From Dietzia natronolimnaea (GTDB taxonomy: Bacteria; Actinomycetota; Actinomycetes; Mycobacteriales; Mycobacteriaceae): a DNA stretch of 64,000 nt. The position numbers were made by a program, and so were the translations under genes. The stretch lies in NCBI RefSeq assembly GCF_039525805.1, contig NZ_BAAAHZ010000015.1; one strand, 5' to 3'. Below, piece by piece: positions 7,943 to 16,566 of the stretch. The notes beneath the pieces are model-generated. The model was not told the origin of the DNA, searched no databases, and saw only the letters and a program-made list of their open reading frames with translations. Position 1 is the first letter of the stretch. The number at the start of each line of letters is the position of its first letter.

Positions 7943-9337
7943 ATGCTTCTCGAACGCATCTACGACGAGGACCTCGCCCAGGCCGGCTACTTCATCGGCT
8001 GCCAGGCCAAGGGGGAGGCCGTGGTGGTCGACGCCCGCCGCGACATCCGCGAGTACCTGGACCTGGCCGCCCGTCACGGCATGACCATCACCGCGGTCAC
8101 CGAGACCCACATCCACGCCGACTACCTGTCCGGCACCCGCGAACTCGCGGCCGCCACCGGGGCGACCGTCTACGTCTCCGGCGAGGGCGGTGACGACTGG
8201 CAGTACCGCTTCGCCGCGGAGCGCCTGTACCACGGCGACCGGCTGACCCTCGGCAACATCACCGTCGAGGCCGTGCACACACCGGGCCACACGCCGGAGC
8301 ACCTGTCGTTCCTCATCACCGACGGCGCGTTCGCCGATACCCCCGGGTACATGCTGACCGGCGACTTCGTCTTCTCCGGCGACCTCGGCCGGCCCGACCT
8401 GCTCGACGAAGCGGCGGGCGGGGTCGACACCCGTTTCGCCGGCGCCAAGCAGATCTTCCGGAGCCTGAAGGACTCGTTCGTCACGCTGCCGGACCACGTC
8501 CAGGTCTTCCCGGGCCACGGCTCGGGCAGCGCCTGCGGCAAGGCGCTCGGCGCGCTTCCGTCGACCAGCGTCGGGTACGAGCGTCGATACGCGTGGTGGG
8601 CGGGGTACGTCAACGACGACGACGAGGAGGGCTTCGTCTCCGAACTCCTCGACGGCCAGCCGGACGCGCACGCGTACTTCGGGCGGATGAAGCGACAGAA
8701 CCGGCAGGGTCCGGACGTCCTCGGACCGCTGGCCCCGCTGCGCCGTTACGACTCCGCGGAGGTGGCCGACGCCCTCGAGACGAACGAGGTCATCGTCGTC
8801 GACACCCGCGGCCAGGACGAGGTCCACGCGGGCACCGTCCCCGGCTCGCTCAACATCCCCGGCGTCGACAAGGCCGCCTCCTTCGGCGCCTGGGTCTACG
8901 ACCCCGAGAAGGAGGACACGCCCCTGGTGGTCCTGGCCGAGGACGTCGAGATGGCCGAGGCGTTGCGGGATCACCTGCTGCGGGTCGGCATCGACACCGT
9001 CACCGGCTACACCACCGGCCTCGAGGGTCTGCCCATGACGACCCCCGAGATGATCGGGCCCGACGAGCTGGACGCGTTCGACGCCGCCATGGTCCTGGAC
9101 GTGCGGAACAAGACCGAGCACTCCGAGGGGCACATCCCGGGCTCCGACCAGCTCAGCGGCGGCCGGCTCCTGTGGAACCTCGACCGGCTCCCGACCGACG
9201 GGCCGATCGTGACGTACTGCCAGAGCGGCGTCCGCAACTCGGTCGCGGCCAGTGCGCTGCGTCGCGCCGGCTACCACGTGGTCGAGCTCGAGGGCAGCTA
9301 CGCCGCCTGGTCCGAGCGCACCCTCGTCTCCGCCTGA
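7943..9337 (+). CDS. MBL-fold hydrolase with two rhodanese domains (persulfide dioxygenase-like)
   Basis: The 464-residue protein has an N-terminal metallo-beta-lactamase domain with THIHADY (His56, His58, Asp60), further ligands in HTPGHTPEHL and FPGHGSG, as in ETHE1/BlaH persulfide dioxygenases. Two rhodanese modules follow (about 265-360 and 365-464). The first has no cysteine in its active loop and is probably structural; the second has Cys426 in YCQSGVRN. This arrangement oxidises glutathione- or low-molecular-weight persulfides and passes sulfur on. ATG at 7943 is chosen because AAGGAGA precedes it, the promoter lies just upstream, and homology starts there. Confidence 0.88.
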   Translation: MLLERIYDEDLAQAGYFIGCQAKGEAVVVDARRDIREYLDLAARHGMTITAVTETHIHADYLSGTRELAAATGATVYVSGEGGDDWQYRFAAERLYHGDRLTLGNITVEAVHTPGHTPEHLSFLITDGAFADTPGYMLTGDFVFSGDLGRPDLLDEAAGGVDTRFAGAKQIFRSLKDSFVTLPDHVQVFPGHGSGSACGKALGALPSTSVGYERRYAWWAGYVNDDDEEGFVSELLDGQPDAHAYFGRMKRQNRQGPDVLGPLAPLRRYDSAEVADALETNEVIVVDTRGQDEVHAGTVPGSLNIPGVDKAASFGAWVYDPEKEDTPLVVLAEDVEMAEALRDHLLRVGIDTVTGYTTGLEGLPMTTPEMIGPDELDAFDAAMVLDVRNKTEHSEGHIPGSDQLSGGRLLWNLDRLPTDGPIVTYCQSGVRNSVAASALRRAGYHVVELEGSYAAWSERTLVSA

Positions 9338-9355
9338 GCGGACCCACCGCACACC

Positions 9356-9386
9356 CCGGGGGCCGGACCACCCGTCCGGCCCCCGG
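9356..9386 (+). terminator. GC-rich hairpin after the MBL-rhodanese gene
   Basis: CCGGGGGCCGGAC (9356-9368) pairs perfectly with GTCCGGCCCCCGG (9374-9386) across a 5-nt loop, 19 nt after the stop. No clear U-tract follows, so it may only attenuate read-through or protect the upstream mRNA end, since the next two genes appear to belong to the same operon. Confidence 0.5.
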
Positions 9387-9442
9387 CCCCGCGGCGACCC
9401 GCCGCCACTGCGACCCCCCACACGAAAGGGCCGACACCACCC

Positions 9443-10039
9443 ATGCTCTCCAGCCTCACCCACGCCCCGACCATCGCCCCGGCCGACCTGCGCGATGCGA
9501 TGGACTCGGACACCCCGCCCACCGTCATCGACGTTCGGTCCGGCGCCGAGTACTCCTCGGTCCACATCCGCGGCTCCTACAACGTGCCGCTGCCTCTGCT
9601 CGCCGAGCACGGGGAGGAGTTCGCCTCCCGCCTGCCCGGACAGGTCGTGTTGATCTGCCAGTCGGGCAACCGCGCCCGCCAGGCGGGCCAGCGCCTGGAG
9701 TCCGTGGGCGTGGACCCCGACTCGGTGACCGTCCTCGACGGCGGGATCGCCGCGTTCGAGTCCGCCGGCGGCGAGGTCGTCCGCGGCGCGGGCCCGTGGG
9801 CGATGGACCGGCAGGTCCGCATGGCCGCCGGCTCCCTCGTGCTGGCGGGCGTGACGGCCTCGAAGGTGCTCTCCCCGAAGTTCGCCTACCTCGCCGGCGC
9901 CATCGGGGCCGGGCTGACCTACTCCGCCGCGAGCAACTCCTGCGCCATGGCCGCCGCCCTGTCGAAGATGCCGTGGAACCGCTCGGCCGACGAGCCCGGA
10001 CTCGGCTCCGTGCTCGACTCGCTGCCCGCCCGCTCCTGA
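9443..10039 (+). CDS. Rhodanese domain fused to a DUF2892-type membrane region
   Basis: The 198-residue protein begins with a rhodanese domain (about 10-115) whose active loop holds Cys72 in ICQSGNRA, so sulfur transfer via a cysteine persulfide is expected. Its second half has two hydrophobic helices (about 128-170) typical of the DUF2892 module attached to membrane rhodaneses. The placement would hold the persulfide carrier at the membrane beside the TauE/SafE exporter encoded next. GAAAGG stands about 14 nt before the ATG at 9443; spacing is a little long. Confidence 0.85.
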   Translation: MLSSLTHAPTIAPADLRDAMDSDTPPTVIDVRSGAEYSSVHIRGSYNVPLPLLAEHGEEFASRLPGQVVLICQSGNRARQAGQRLESVGVDPDSVTVLDGGIAAFESAGGEVVRGAGPWAMDRQVRMAAGSLVLAGVTASKVLSPKFAYLAGAIGAGLTYSAASNSCAMAAALSKMPWNRSADEPGLGSVLDSLPARS

Positions 10040-10093
10040 CCCACCCGACTGCCGACACCGGAACCGGCGCCCCGCCGGAGAAAGGCACCTGAC

Positions 10094-10975
10094 ATGGAGA
10101 TCACCACGATCATCGTCGTGGCCCTGGCCGTCCTGGTCGGACTGTCCCTGGGCCTGCTCGGCGGGGGCGGTTCCATCCTCGTCGTCCCGCTGCTCACCTA
10201 CATCGGCGGGCTCGATCCCAAGGAGGCCATCGCCACCTCGCTGTTCGTCGTCGGCGCGACCTCGCTGGTCAGCCTGTTCGGCCACGCCCGCAAGGGCAAC
10301 GTCCGGTGGCGCACCGGCCTGATCTTCGGCGCCGCCGGCATGGTCGGCGCGTTCGGCGGCGGGTTGGCCGGCGGCTACATCCCCGGCACCGTCCTGATGG
10401 TCGCCTTCGCGATCATGATGATCGCCACCGCGGGCGCCATGATCAAGGGCCGCAGGGACCGCGACGGCCAGAGCACCACCCATCACCACCCGCTGTGGCG
10501 GATCCTGCTCGACGGTCTCGTCGTGGGCGCCGCCACCGGACTGGTTGGTGCGGGCGGCGGATTCCTCGTCGTCCCGGCCCTGGTGCTCCTGGCGGGTCTA
10601 CCGATGACCGTCGCGGTGGGCACGTCCCTGCTGGTCATCGCCATGAAATCCTTCGCCGGGCTCGGCGGCTACCTCACCTCGGTCAGCCTGGACTGGCCGC
10701 TCGTCGCCGCCGTCACCGCCGCCGCCATCGCCGGCTCCTTCGTCGGCATCCGGCTCACCTCGGTCGTCCCGGAGAAGGCGCTGCGCAAGGGGTTCGGCTT
10801 CTTCGTCCTGCTCATGGGAGCCTTCGTCCTGTCCCAGGAACTGCCCTTCCCCGCCGCACCGATCATCCTGGGCACCGTCGCCGTCCTGGGCACTGCCGCG
10901 GCGACCTGCCTCCTCGCCGCCAAGGACCGCTGCCCGCTGAGATCCGCCACTCCGATCGCCGCGCGGGCCTCGTGA
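10094..10975 (+). CDS. TauE/SafE family sulfur-anion exporter
   Basis: The 293-residue protein is an integral membrane protein with about eight helices arranged as two similar halves, each opening with a glycine-rich motif: LSLGLLGGGGSILVVPLL near residue 16 and ATGLVGAGGGFLVVPALVLL near 150. This duplicated pattern defines TauE/SafE permeases, which export sulfite, thiosulfate or related sulfur anions. Behind persulfide-oxidising enzymes it most likely removes the sulfite or thiosulfate they make. GGAGAAAGG precedes the ATG. Confidence 0.88.
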   Translation: MEITTIIVVALAVLVGLSLGLLGGGGSILVVPLLTYIGGLDPKEAIATSLFVVGATSLVSLFGHARKGNVRWRTGLIFGAAGMVGAFGGGLAGGYIPGTVLMVAFAIMMIATAGAMIKGRRDRDGQSTTHHHPLWRILLDGLVVGAATGLVGAGGGFLVVPALVLLAGLPMTVAVGTSLLVIAMKSFAGLGGYLTSVSLDWPLVAAVTAAAIAGSFVGIRLTSVVPEKALRKGFGFFVLLMGAFVLSQELPFPAAPIILGTVAVLGTAAATCLLAAKDRCPLRSATPIAARAS

Positions 10976-10985
10976 CGCGGAGCTG

Positions 10986-11031
10986 AACGGCCCCGACCGC
11001 ACGGACCACGGCCCGTGCGGTCGGGGCCGTT
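10986..11031 (+). terminator. Strong terminator hairpin closing the sulfur operon
   Basis: A perfect 19-bp stem (10986-11004 with 11013-11031, arms starting AACGGCCCCGACC and ending GGTCGGGGCCGTT) closes an 8-nt loop just 10 nt after the TauE/SafE stop. It is the strongest intrinsic hairpin of this region, though its 3' T-tract is only TTCCC. Confidence 0.8.
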
Positions 11032-11081
11032 CCCGTCGACGCCGGTTGTCCTCCGACCGCGGTGCGCGCACCATTCGCGTC

Positions 11082-11627
11082 ATGGATACAACTCTGCTCT
11101 GGGACGGCTGGGAACCGGTCGTCCACTCCGTCGTCATGGTCGTGTGCGGTTTCGTCGCCCTGGTCGTGATCCTCCGGGTATCCGGCCCACGCACCATGGC
11201 CAAGATGACGCCCCTCGACTTCATCGTGGCGGTGACCATCGGTTCGGCGTTCGGGCGCACACTCACCGCCACCGAGGTGCCGCTGGCGCAGACGGTCCTG
11301 GTGTTGGCGCTACTCGTGGGCGTCCAGTGGTTGTTCGCGGCGGTCCGCGCGCGGTCTCCGCGCGTCCGGTCCCTGCTGGACAGCCCGCCGATCCTCCTCT
11401 ATTACCAGGGACGGATGCAGGGCAGGGCGCTACGGAGCCACCGCCTTCTCGAGGAGGACGTCCACACCGCGGCCCGGCAATCCGGGAAGGGTTCGCTCGA
11501 GCAGGTCGCGGCGGTGATCCTCCAACAGGACGGCAGCCTGGGGGTCATCGGTCGCGACGATCTGGGCGACGCCTCGAGCCTCCTGCCCTTCACGGGCCGA
11601 CACGACATCCGTGACAACGAGGGCTGA
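11082..11627 (+). CDS. DUF421 (YetF/YcaP-like) membrane protein
   Basis: The 181-residue protein has three N-terminal membrane helices (about 14-75) with the family motif VSGPRTMAKMTPLDFIVAVT, then a cytoplasmic domain with LLYYQGRMQGRALRSHRLLE and the closing QDGSLGVIGR pattern. This matches DUF421/YetF proteins, whose function remains unclear (spore or envelope roles in Bacillus). ATG at 11082 fits the domain start; no strong RBS is visible, so a leaderless or weakly translated message is possible. It is a single gene after the sulfur-operon terminator. Confidence 0.8.
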   Translation: MDTTLLWDGWEPVVHSVVMVVCGFVALVVILRVSGPRTMAKMTPLDFIVAVTIGSAFGRTLTATEVPLAQTVLVLALLVGVQWLFAAVRARSPRVRSLLDSPPILLYYQGRMQGRALRSHRLLEEDVHTAARQSGKGSLEQVAAVILQQDGSLGVIGRDDLGDASSLLPFTGRHDIRDNEG

Positions 11628-11672
11628 TCGAGGGATAGCTCGAGGGATAAAGGAATCATCCCCAACCGGTGG

Positions 11673-11688
11673 CGTGAGAAATATCACA
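11673..11688. promoter_or_regulatory. CRP/GlxR-like site
   Basis: CGTGAGAAATATCACA matches the TGTGA-N6-TCACA consensus at nine of ten defined positions. It lies 41 nt upstream of the Tat-exported protein of the GMC operon, in an AT-rich patch. Mycolata use a cAMP-responsive CRP-family protein (GlxR/Crp) at such sites; activation or repression depends on the promoter position, which I cannot fix. Confidence 0.55.
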
Positions 11689-11728
11689 TCGTTACGGTGA
11701 CCCCACTGTGCTAGCGAAAGGCGGGGTC

Positions 11729-12619
11729 ATGGATCAATTCAACCGGAGGGCCTTTCTCGCGCGGGCGTCCCTGTTCGGTGCATTCGTCAGCGCGGGCGTC
11801 GCGTTTCCGGGCGCCCTGAACGGCTCCCTCGGAGCGGTGGGACGAGCGAACGCCCAGGGCACGGGGAGTGCCGTCCTCGACGCGGTCGAGGAGTTCTCCC
11901 TGGACACCATGCGGGCGCTGTGCGTGATGGTCATGCCCGGACCCGACGAGTGGTCGAGGCAACAGGGCACGCCGCGCGAGGACCCGGGACCGATCGAGGT
12001 CGGCGGCGGCGAGTTCATGAAGGACCTGTTCGACAACTACCTCGCGATGGGTGATCAGCTGTCCCGACCACTCGCGCTGGGGCTCGGCGAGGCGCTCTCC
12101 GACATGGGGATCCCCACGGAGCCCTTCCTCGGCCTGAGCGAACCCGACGGCCGCCGCATCGACCAGGTCCTCGGGTACGTCTACAGCGACCGCGTCCTCC
12201 CCCTGTCGCTCCCCGTCGCGCTGCTGCTCAACACGGGCGCGCTACTCGTCAACCCCGGATCGATCGTCGGCCCGCTCGGGTCGCCGTTCTCCCGCCTGTC
12301 GCTCGGGGACAAGTGCCGGGTGCTCGAGGGGATCGAGGGGCCCGTCCCGCAACTCATCTCGATCATCGACGGCGCCCTGCCGGTCCCGCTTCGCGGCTCG
12401 GCGTCGGGATTCCTCCGCTTCGCCGGCGGGATCCTGCTCCAGGGCACCGCCTTCGGCGTGTACTCCGAGCAGAACAACTTCGACCGCGCGACCCGGACGG
12501 TGACCCCTCGGCCCGTCCCCTGGGACCTCACCGGGTTCCGGCCCACCGGCCTGGTCGACGGCCATCCCGAGTTCATCGGGTACTACCAGAACCGCACGGA
12601 GGTGCCCGCGGATGCGTGA
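11729..12619 (+). CDS. Tat-exported protein, partner of GMC oxidoreductase (DUF5987/gluconate-dehydrogenase subunit 3-like)
   Basis: The 296-residue protein begins with a twin-arginine signal (NRRAFLARASLFGAFVSAG, Arg6-Arg7, cleavage near ANA-QG). The rest is helical and has no catalytic motif I recognise. The gene overlaps the start of a GMC flavoprotein that lacks its own signal, the arrangement of gluconate/FAD-glucose dehydrogenases, in which the Tat signal of the small subunit carries the folded catalytic subunit outside. The family name is from memory and moderately sure. ATG at 11729 has GAAAGG 8 nt upstream; a GTG at 11708 would extend it by 7 residues. A CRP-like site precedes it. 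Confidence 0.7.
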   Translation: MDQFNRRAFLARASLFGAFVSAGVAFPGALNGSLGAVGRANAQGTGSAVLDAVEEFSLDTMRALCVMVMPGPDEWSRQQGTPREDPGPIEVGGGEFMKDLFDNYLAMGDQLSRPLALGLGEALSDMGIPTEPFLGLSEPDGRRIDQVLGYVYSDRVLPLSLPVALLLNTGALLVNPGSIVGPLGSPFSRLSLGDKCRVLEGIEGPVPQLISIIDGALPVPLRGSASGFLRFAGGILLQGTAFGVYSEQNNFDRATRTVTPRPVPWDLTGFRPTGLVDGHPEFIGYYQNRTEVPADA

Positions 12620-14387
12620 TGTCATCGTCATCGGAGCAGGAGGGGGCGGCCCCGTCGTCGCCGCCGAGCTGGCCGGCAGGGGGCTGGACGTCCTCGTCCT
12701 CGAGGGCGGCCCCCGACACGCCGATCCCGAGAACCAGTGGTCCCACGCGGAGAACGACGCCAACAACCCGAACGACGGGTTCCTCCGTTTCGGCCCGGAG
12801 GACCGGGACAAACCCGCGTGGTTCCGGGAATGGACCGACAACCTCTTCGTCTGGCAGTTGTCCGGTGTCGGCGGTACCACCCAGCACTACTACGGGAACA
12901 GTCCCCGCCCCATGCCGGGGGCGTTCCGCGGGTACACCGGTGCGGACGCCGCGGAGTACGACACCGCCCACCTCTTCCCCTTCAGCTACGAGGAGCTGGT
13001 CCCGTACCTGGAATGGGTGGAGGCGACGCTCCCGGTGGAGACCGCGGCGATGGGCACCAAGGAGGAGATCACCTTCCGGGGATGCGAGGGTATCGGGCTC
13101 CCGGTCCAGACCTCCCGCGACATCACCAGGCCCGCGTTCCGGCCCCAGCAGAACGCGATCCTCCAGCCCGGGCGGAACTCGGGCCGGACGGACGACTCCA
13201 ACCTGCTCACCTACCCGCAGGCCACCGGCTGCACGTTCTGCGGTCACTGCTTCCAGGGGTGTTACGTACCCCGGCAGGCCCCGCGGAACCAGTACGCCAA
13301 ACGCTCCACGGACAACAGCTACGTCCCGCTCGGGCTGACCGCGGACGCGGTCCGACCCGGGGGCCGCGCCTTCGAGTTGATCGCGGACAGCTTCGTACAG
13401 TCCATCCGGCACGAGCAGGAAGGTGCGCACACCGTGGCCAGGGGGGTGACCTGGCGCAACAACACCACCGGCGCGACCTTCTCCGAGGACGCCCGCGTCG
13501 TGGTTCTGGCCGGCGGGGTCACCGAGAGTCCTCGCCTGTGGTTCAACAGCGGGCTGCCCAACCCGAACGACTGGGTCGGCCGCGGGCACACCGACCACCA
13601 CTTCGACTGGGTGGTCGGCAGCTTCGACGAGTACACCGGCAATTCCAAGGGAGCCAACTCGGCCGCACGGATGGACTGGCCGGGTCGCGGCGGCATGGAG
13701 AACGTGGGGCTGGGTCCCGCGATCCAGGCGTTCACGCTGTCACTGTCCGACTCCGGGGTCCGCGGGGTCTACGACAACGGGCGCGGACTCTACGGACCGT
13801 GGGACGGCCCCTCGGGCCGCCTGGTGGGCAACGAGCTCAAGGACCTCATGATGGGCGGGATCGACAACCTGCTCAACTTCCTCGTGATCACCGACGATCA
13901 CGTCCAGTCGACCAACCGGATCACCCCGTCCCTCTTCCCCGCCGACGAGAACGGCGCGCCGGCCAAGGTGGACATCACGCTGCGGAACCGCTCCCCGCGG
14001 ACCCAGGAGAACCGGGAGTTCATGGTGCGCAAGTCCGCGGAGATCATGCGGGCCGCCGGGGCGAAGAAGGTGTATCGGTTGGACTGGGCTCCGCTGCTGC
14101 TCCACGTGCACTCGTCGATGCGGATGGGCGAGTCCGACCAGAACTCGGTGCTCGACGCGAACGCCGAGGCGCGGTGGGTCAAGCGGCTGTTCATCGCCGA
14201 CAACTCGGCGCTCGCCAATGCGCTCGGCGGACCCAATCCGACCCTGACCACGCAGGCGCTCGCCACCCGGACGGCGGAGAAGATCTTCCAGTTGTACTTC
14301 GGCGGGGACTCCTGGGTGGACTCCGAGGCCCCGATCGTGAGCACGGACGCCAGGATCTCCGCCCGCATGAACGCGATGGGGCTCTGA
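12612..14387 (+). CDS. GMC-family flavin oxidoreductase with a four-cysteine motif
   Basis: The 591-residue protein has an FAD-binding Rossmann start (VIGAGGGG, 7-13; ELAGRGLDVLVLEGG), the GMC FAD loop SGVGGTTQHYYGN near 84, and the C-terminal active-site region HVHSSMRMG and GGPNPTLTTQALATR. A cysteine cluster CTFCGHCFQGC (Cys207, 210, 213, 217) lies in the middle; similar clusters occur in alcohol oxidase-like GMC proteins and in dehydrogenases that hold an Fe-S centre. It probably oxidises an alcohol or sugar outside the cell with the upstream Tat partner. Substrate unknown. The start overlaps the upstream stop by 8 nt. Confidence 0.85.
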   Translation: MRDVIVIGAGGGGPVVAAELAGRGLDVLVLEGGPRHADPENQWSHAENDANNPNDGFLRFGPEDRDKPAWFREWTDNLFVWQLSGVGGTTQHYYGNSPRPMPGAFRGYTGADAAEYDTAHLFPFSYEELVPYLEWVEATLPVETAAMGTKEEITFRGCEGIGLPVQTSRDITRPAFRPQQNAILQPGRNSGRTDDSNLLTYPQATGCTFCGHCFQGCYVPRQAPRNQYAKRSTDNSYVPLGLTADAVRPGGRAFELIADSFVQSIRHEQEGAHTVARGVTWRNNTTGATFSEDARVVVLAGGVTESPRLWFNSGLPNPNDWVGRGHTDHHFDWVVGSFDEYTGNSKGANSAARMDWPGRGGMENVGLGPAIQAFTLSLSDSGVRGVYDNGRGLYGPWDGPSGRLVGNELKDLMMGGIDNLLNFLVITDDHVQSTNRITPSLFPADENGAPAKVDITLRNRSPRTQENREFMVRKSAEIMRAAGAKKVYRLDWAPLLLHVHSSMRMGESDQNSVLDANAEARWVKRLFIADNSALANALGGPNPTLTTQALATRTAEKIFQLYFGGDSWVDSEAPIVSTDARISARMNAMGL

Positions 14388-14455
14388 GTGGACGGGCTCT
14401 GAGTGGAGGAGCGCTGAGTGGAGGGGCGCTGAGTGGAGGGGCGCTGAGCGAGGGG
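14381..14455 (+). repeat. Five 15-bp tandem units across the GMC stop codon
   Basis: Units of the type GCGCTGAGTGGAGGG run from 14381; units 3 and 4 are identical, 1, 2 and 5 differ at one to four positions. Each unit contains TGA in the same frame, so the GMC stop (14385-14387, in unit 1) is followed by four more in-frame stops. The array lies in the 180-nt gap before the next gene. Confidence 0.85.
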
Positions 14456-14567
14456 CCGCTGAGCCCGGCACCCCCGCCTGCGGCGCCGAGCGCGTTCGCG
14501 TCCCGAGCAGCACACCGGGTGATAGTTTTTCTTCATCTCCGAGGTCGATGCTCCGGGAGGGCAACCC

Positions 14568-15554
14568 ATGTGCACGCGAACGCTCTGGTCAACGGGTGAG
14601 GACCTGGTCCTGGCCGGCCGCACCATGGACTACGAGGTGGATCTGCGGACCAACCTGTGGGCGTTCCCCCGGGGACTCTCCCGCGACAACGGCGTGGACG
14701 ACAGCCTGCGCTGGACCTCGGTCCACGGCAGCGTGGTGGCCGCGGCGTACGACCTGGCGAGCACGGACGGGATCAACGAGGCGGGCCTCGCCGGCCATCT
14801 GCTGTGGCTGGCGGAGTCCGACTACGGCGAGCGCGACCCTGACCGTCCGGCGTTGAGCGCCTCTGCGTGGGTGCAGTACATGCTGGACAATTTCGCGACC
14901 GTCGCCGAGGCCGTGGACTGGATGCGTCGGTCCCGGGTCCAGATCCGGACGTCCGGAGACCCGGTCACCGGCACCACCGTCACCGTCCACCTGGCGCTCG
15001 ACGACCGCAGCGGCGACTCGGCGATCATCGAGTACATCGACGGTGAGCCCCACATCTGGCATGACCGGTCCTACACGGTCATGACCAATTCGCCGCCGTT
15101 CGCCGAGCAGCTCGAACGCCTCCACGAGATCAAGGGCTTCGGCGGCGACCGCCCCCTCCCCGGCGGCACGGACGCCGACGAGCGGTTCGCCCGCGCGGCC
15201 TTCTACCTGGACCGGCTCCCCGCGCCCGCCGACCGGACCGGGGCCGTCGCGGAGCTGCTGAGCGTGATGCGCAACGCGTCCCAACCGTTCCGCGTGCCGG
15301 ATCCGGATCACCCCAACGCCTCCACCACCCTGTGGCGGACCATCACCGACCACGTCGACGGTGTGTACGTCTTCGAGGACACCGGTCGGCCCAACATCGT
15401 CTGGGTCCGGCTGGACGGCCTCGACCTGTCGGAGGGCGCACCCGTGCGCAAGCTCGACCTGGTCGCCGACACCGGGCTCGAGGGGGGACTGGTCGGCGAG
15501 GTCAGCGCGCACTTCGAGGCGACGGCCCCCATGGAGTTCCTCCGCGCGTCCTGA
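14568..15554 (+). CDS. Choloylglycine hydrolase/penicillin V acylase-type Ntn hydrolase
   Basis: The 328-residue protein starts Met-Cys, so removal of Met exposes the catalytic N-terminal Cys2 of the cholylglycine-hydrolase family. GRTMDYEVDL (Arg and Asp near residues 17-21) and a central TNSPPFAEQL segment (Asn of the oxyanion region) are also conserved. Such enzymes split linear amides: bile-salt conjugates, penicillin V or N-acyl homoserine lactones. No signal peptide follows the cysteine, so it acts in the cytoplasm unless exported otherwise. GGGAGGG precedes the ATG. The natural substrate in this host cannot be read from the sequence. Confidence 0.88.
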   Translation: MCTRTLWSTGEDLVLAGRTMDYEVDLRTNLWAFPRGLSRDNGVDDSLRWTSVHGSVVAAAYDLASTDGINEAGLAGHLLWLAESDYGERDPDRPALSASAWVQYMLDNFATVAEAVDWMRRSRVQIRTSGDPVTGTTVTVHLALDDRSGDSAIIEYIDGEPHIWHDRSYTVMTNSPPFAEQLERLHEIKGFGGDRPLPGGTDADERFARAAFYLDRLPAPADRTGAVAELLSVMRNASQPFRVPDPDHPNASTTLWRTITDHVDGVYVFEDTGRPNIVWVRLDGLDLSEGAPVRKLDLVADTGLEGGLVGEVSAHFEATAPMEFLRAS

Positions 15555-15563
15555 GACCCGCGC

Positions 15564-16433
15564 TCAGAAGACGGCGATCCCCAGCCGTCGGCGCACCCGG
15601 AGGTCCCACAGGTTGAGCGTGTAGACCACGCGCAGCGGCCTGGACAGGACCAGGTCGAGCGCGGCCGCGAGGTTCACGATGAGCCGGCGGCGCCGGAGGT
15701 CCTGAGGGGTGATGGTCCAGCGCATCTCGTCACGGATCCGCTCGGGGACCGCGAACTTGGTCATGGACAGACTCCACGGGCCGAGGATCCTGTGCGCGAG
15801 AGTCCCCAGCTGCTTCATCCGGATCTCGAGGACAGTGAAGTCGGCGAGCGACTGGAGGTACTCGCGGACGGTGTCGTCGATCCGGACGCCGTCGAGCCCC
15901 CCGGCGAATCGCCGCTCGTACTCGGTCCAACTCGCCGGCCACCGGGCCTCGGGCACGTTCAGGGTGGTGCCGAGCGGCCGCGCGAGCTCGATCACCCGGT
16001 CGAGCTCCGCCTCCGACAGCGGCCCGTGCACCATCTCCCACTGATCGATGTAGTAGCGGACCAGACACAGCGCCACCCACGTCTGTGAGGCCGCGGAGTT
16101 GGCGTTGTAGCGGACCGGACTGGACCCGGTGGAGTAGACCTGCGCGTGGATCTCCCGCACCGCCTCGTGGAAGAACTCCCGGTCCTCCTGGTTCCCCAGC
16201 GTCGCCACGGCGAGGTACTGGGCGGTGGTCCTGCCGCGCTTGATCGGGCGGAGGTCACCGCGGCCCCGGTCCACCCGGCTCTCGACCACGCCGTACCCGA
16301 CGGCGGGGTCGGCGAGCTGCATCACCACGTTCGCGGCGGGAAGCCAGAACCACAGGTGCGTGGACAGGTCGGGGAGGTGCCGGATCCTCGTCGGGTCGAC
16401 GCCTGCGTCGGCGGATCGCGTCCCTGCGTTCAT
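15564..16433 (-). CDS. MpaB/DUF2236-family oxygenase-like protein
   Basis: The 289-residue protein fits the rubber-oxygenase/MpaB (DUF2236) family: a histidine-rich centre with GNQEDREFFHEAVREIHAQV, followed by WVALCLVRYYIDQWEMVHG, and the C-terminal WSLSMTKFAVPERIRDEMRW. Members such as Lcp and MpaB' bind heme and cleave or oxidise isoprenoid side chains, but many are uncharacterised. ATG at 16433 has GGGAG 8 nt upstream; an extended start at 16478 is less likely. No signal peptide is evident. It is divergent from the siderophore-interacting protein and may share its iron-responsive intergenic region. Confidence 0.75.
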   Translation of the reverse strand: MNAGTRSADAGVDPTRIRHLPDLSTHLWFWLPAANVVMQLADPAVGYGVVESRVDRGRGDLRPIKRGRTTAQYLAVATLGNQEDREFFHEAVREIHAQVYSTGSSPVRYNANSAASQTWVALCLVRYYIDQWEMVHGPLSEAELDRVIELARPLGTTLNVPEARWPASWTEYERRFAGGLDGVRIDDTVREYLQSLADFTVLEIRMKQLGTLAHRILGPWSLSMTKFAVPERIRDEMRWTITPQDLRRRRLIVNLAAALDLVLSRPLRVVYTLNLWDLRVRRRLGIAVF

Positions 16434-16533
16434 CACATCACTCCCCGGGCCTGTCCGTGCCGCCCGCGTCGAGGGCACTGTTTCAGATCACATATATCTT
16501 ACATTGCAACACGGAAGGGGGGAACCCTTTGGA

Positions 16534-16547
16534 CGACCGCGCGGTCG
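16534..16547. promoter_or_regulatory. 14-bp perfect palindrome between MpaB-like and SIP genes
   Basis: CGACCGCGCGGTCG is a perfect inverted repeat 33 nt upstream of the iron box. It could bind a second regulator, but GC-rich palindromes of this length arise readily in such DNA, so support is weak. Confidence 0.3.
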
Positions 16548-16566
16548 GGACGCGCCGACTGGCAAG

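Noticed and set aside
5219..10489. A 1756-codon open frame on the minus strand extending far beyond the MmpL gene
   Set aside because: Everything upstream of 7741 is Gly/Arg/His/Asp-rich antisense reading of the sulfur operon; only 5219-7741 has membrane-transporter sequence, an RBS and a sensible start.
14381..14455. Tandem 15-bp units as a CRISPR-like array
   Set aside because: Units are directly adjacent without spacers and too short; no cas genes are present.
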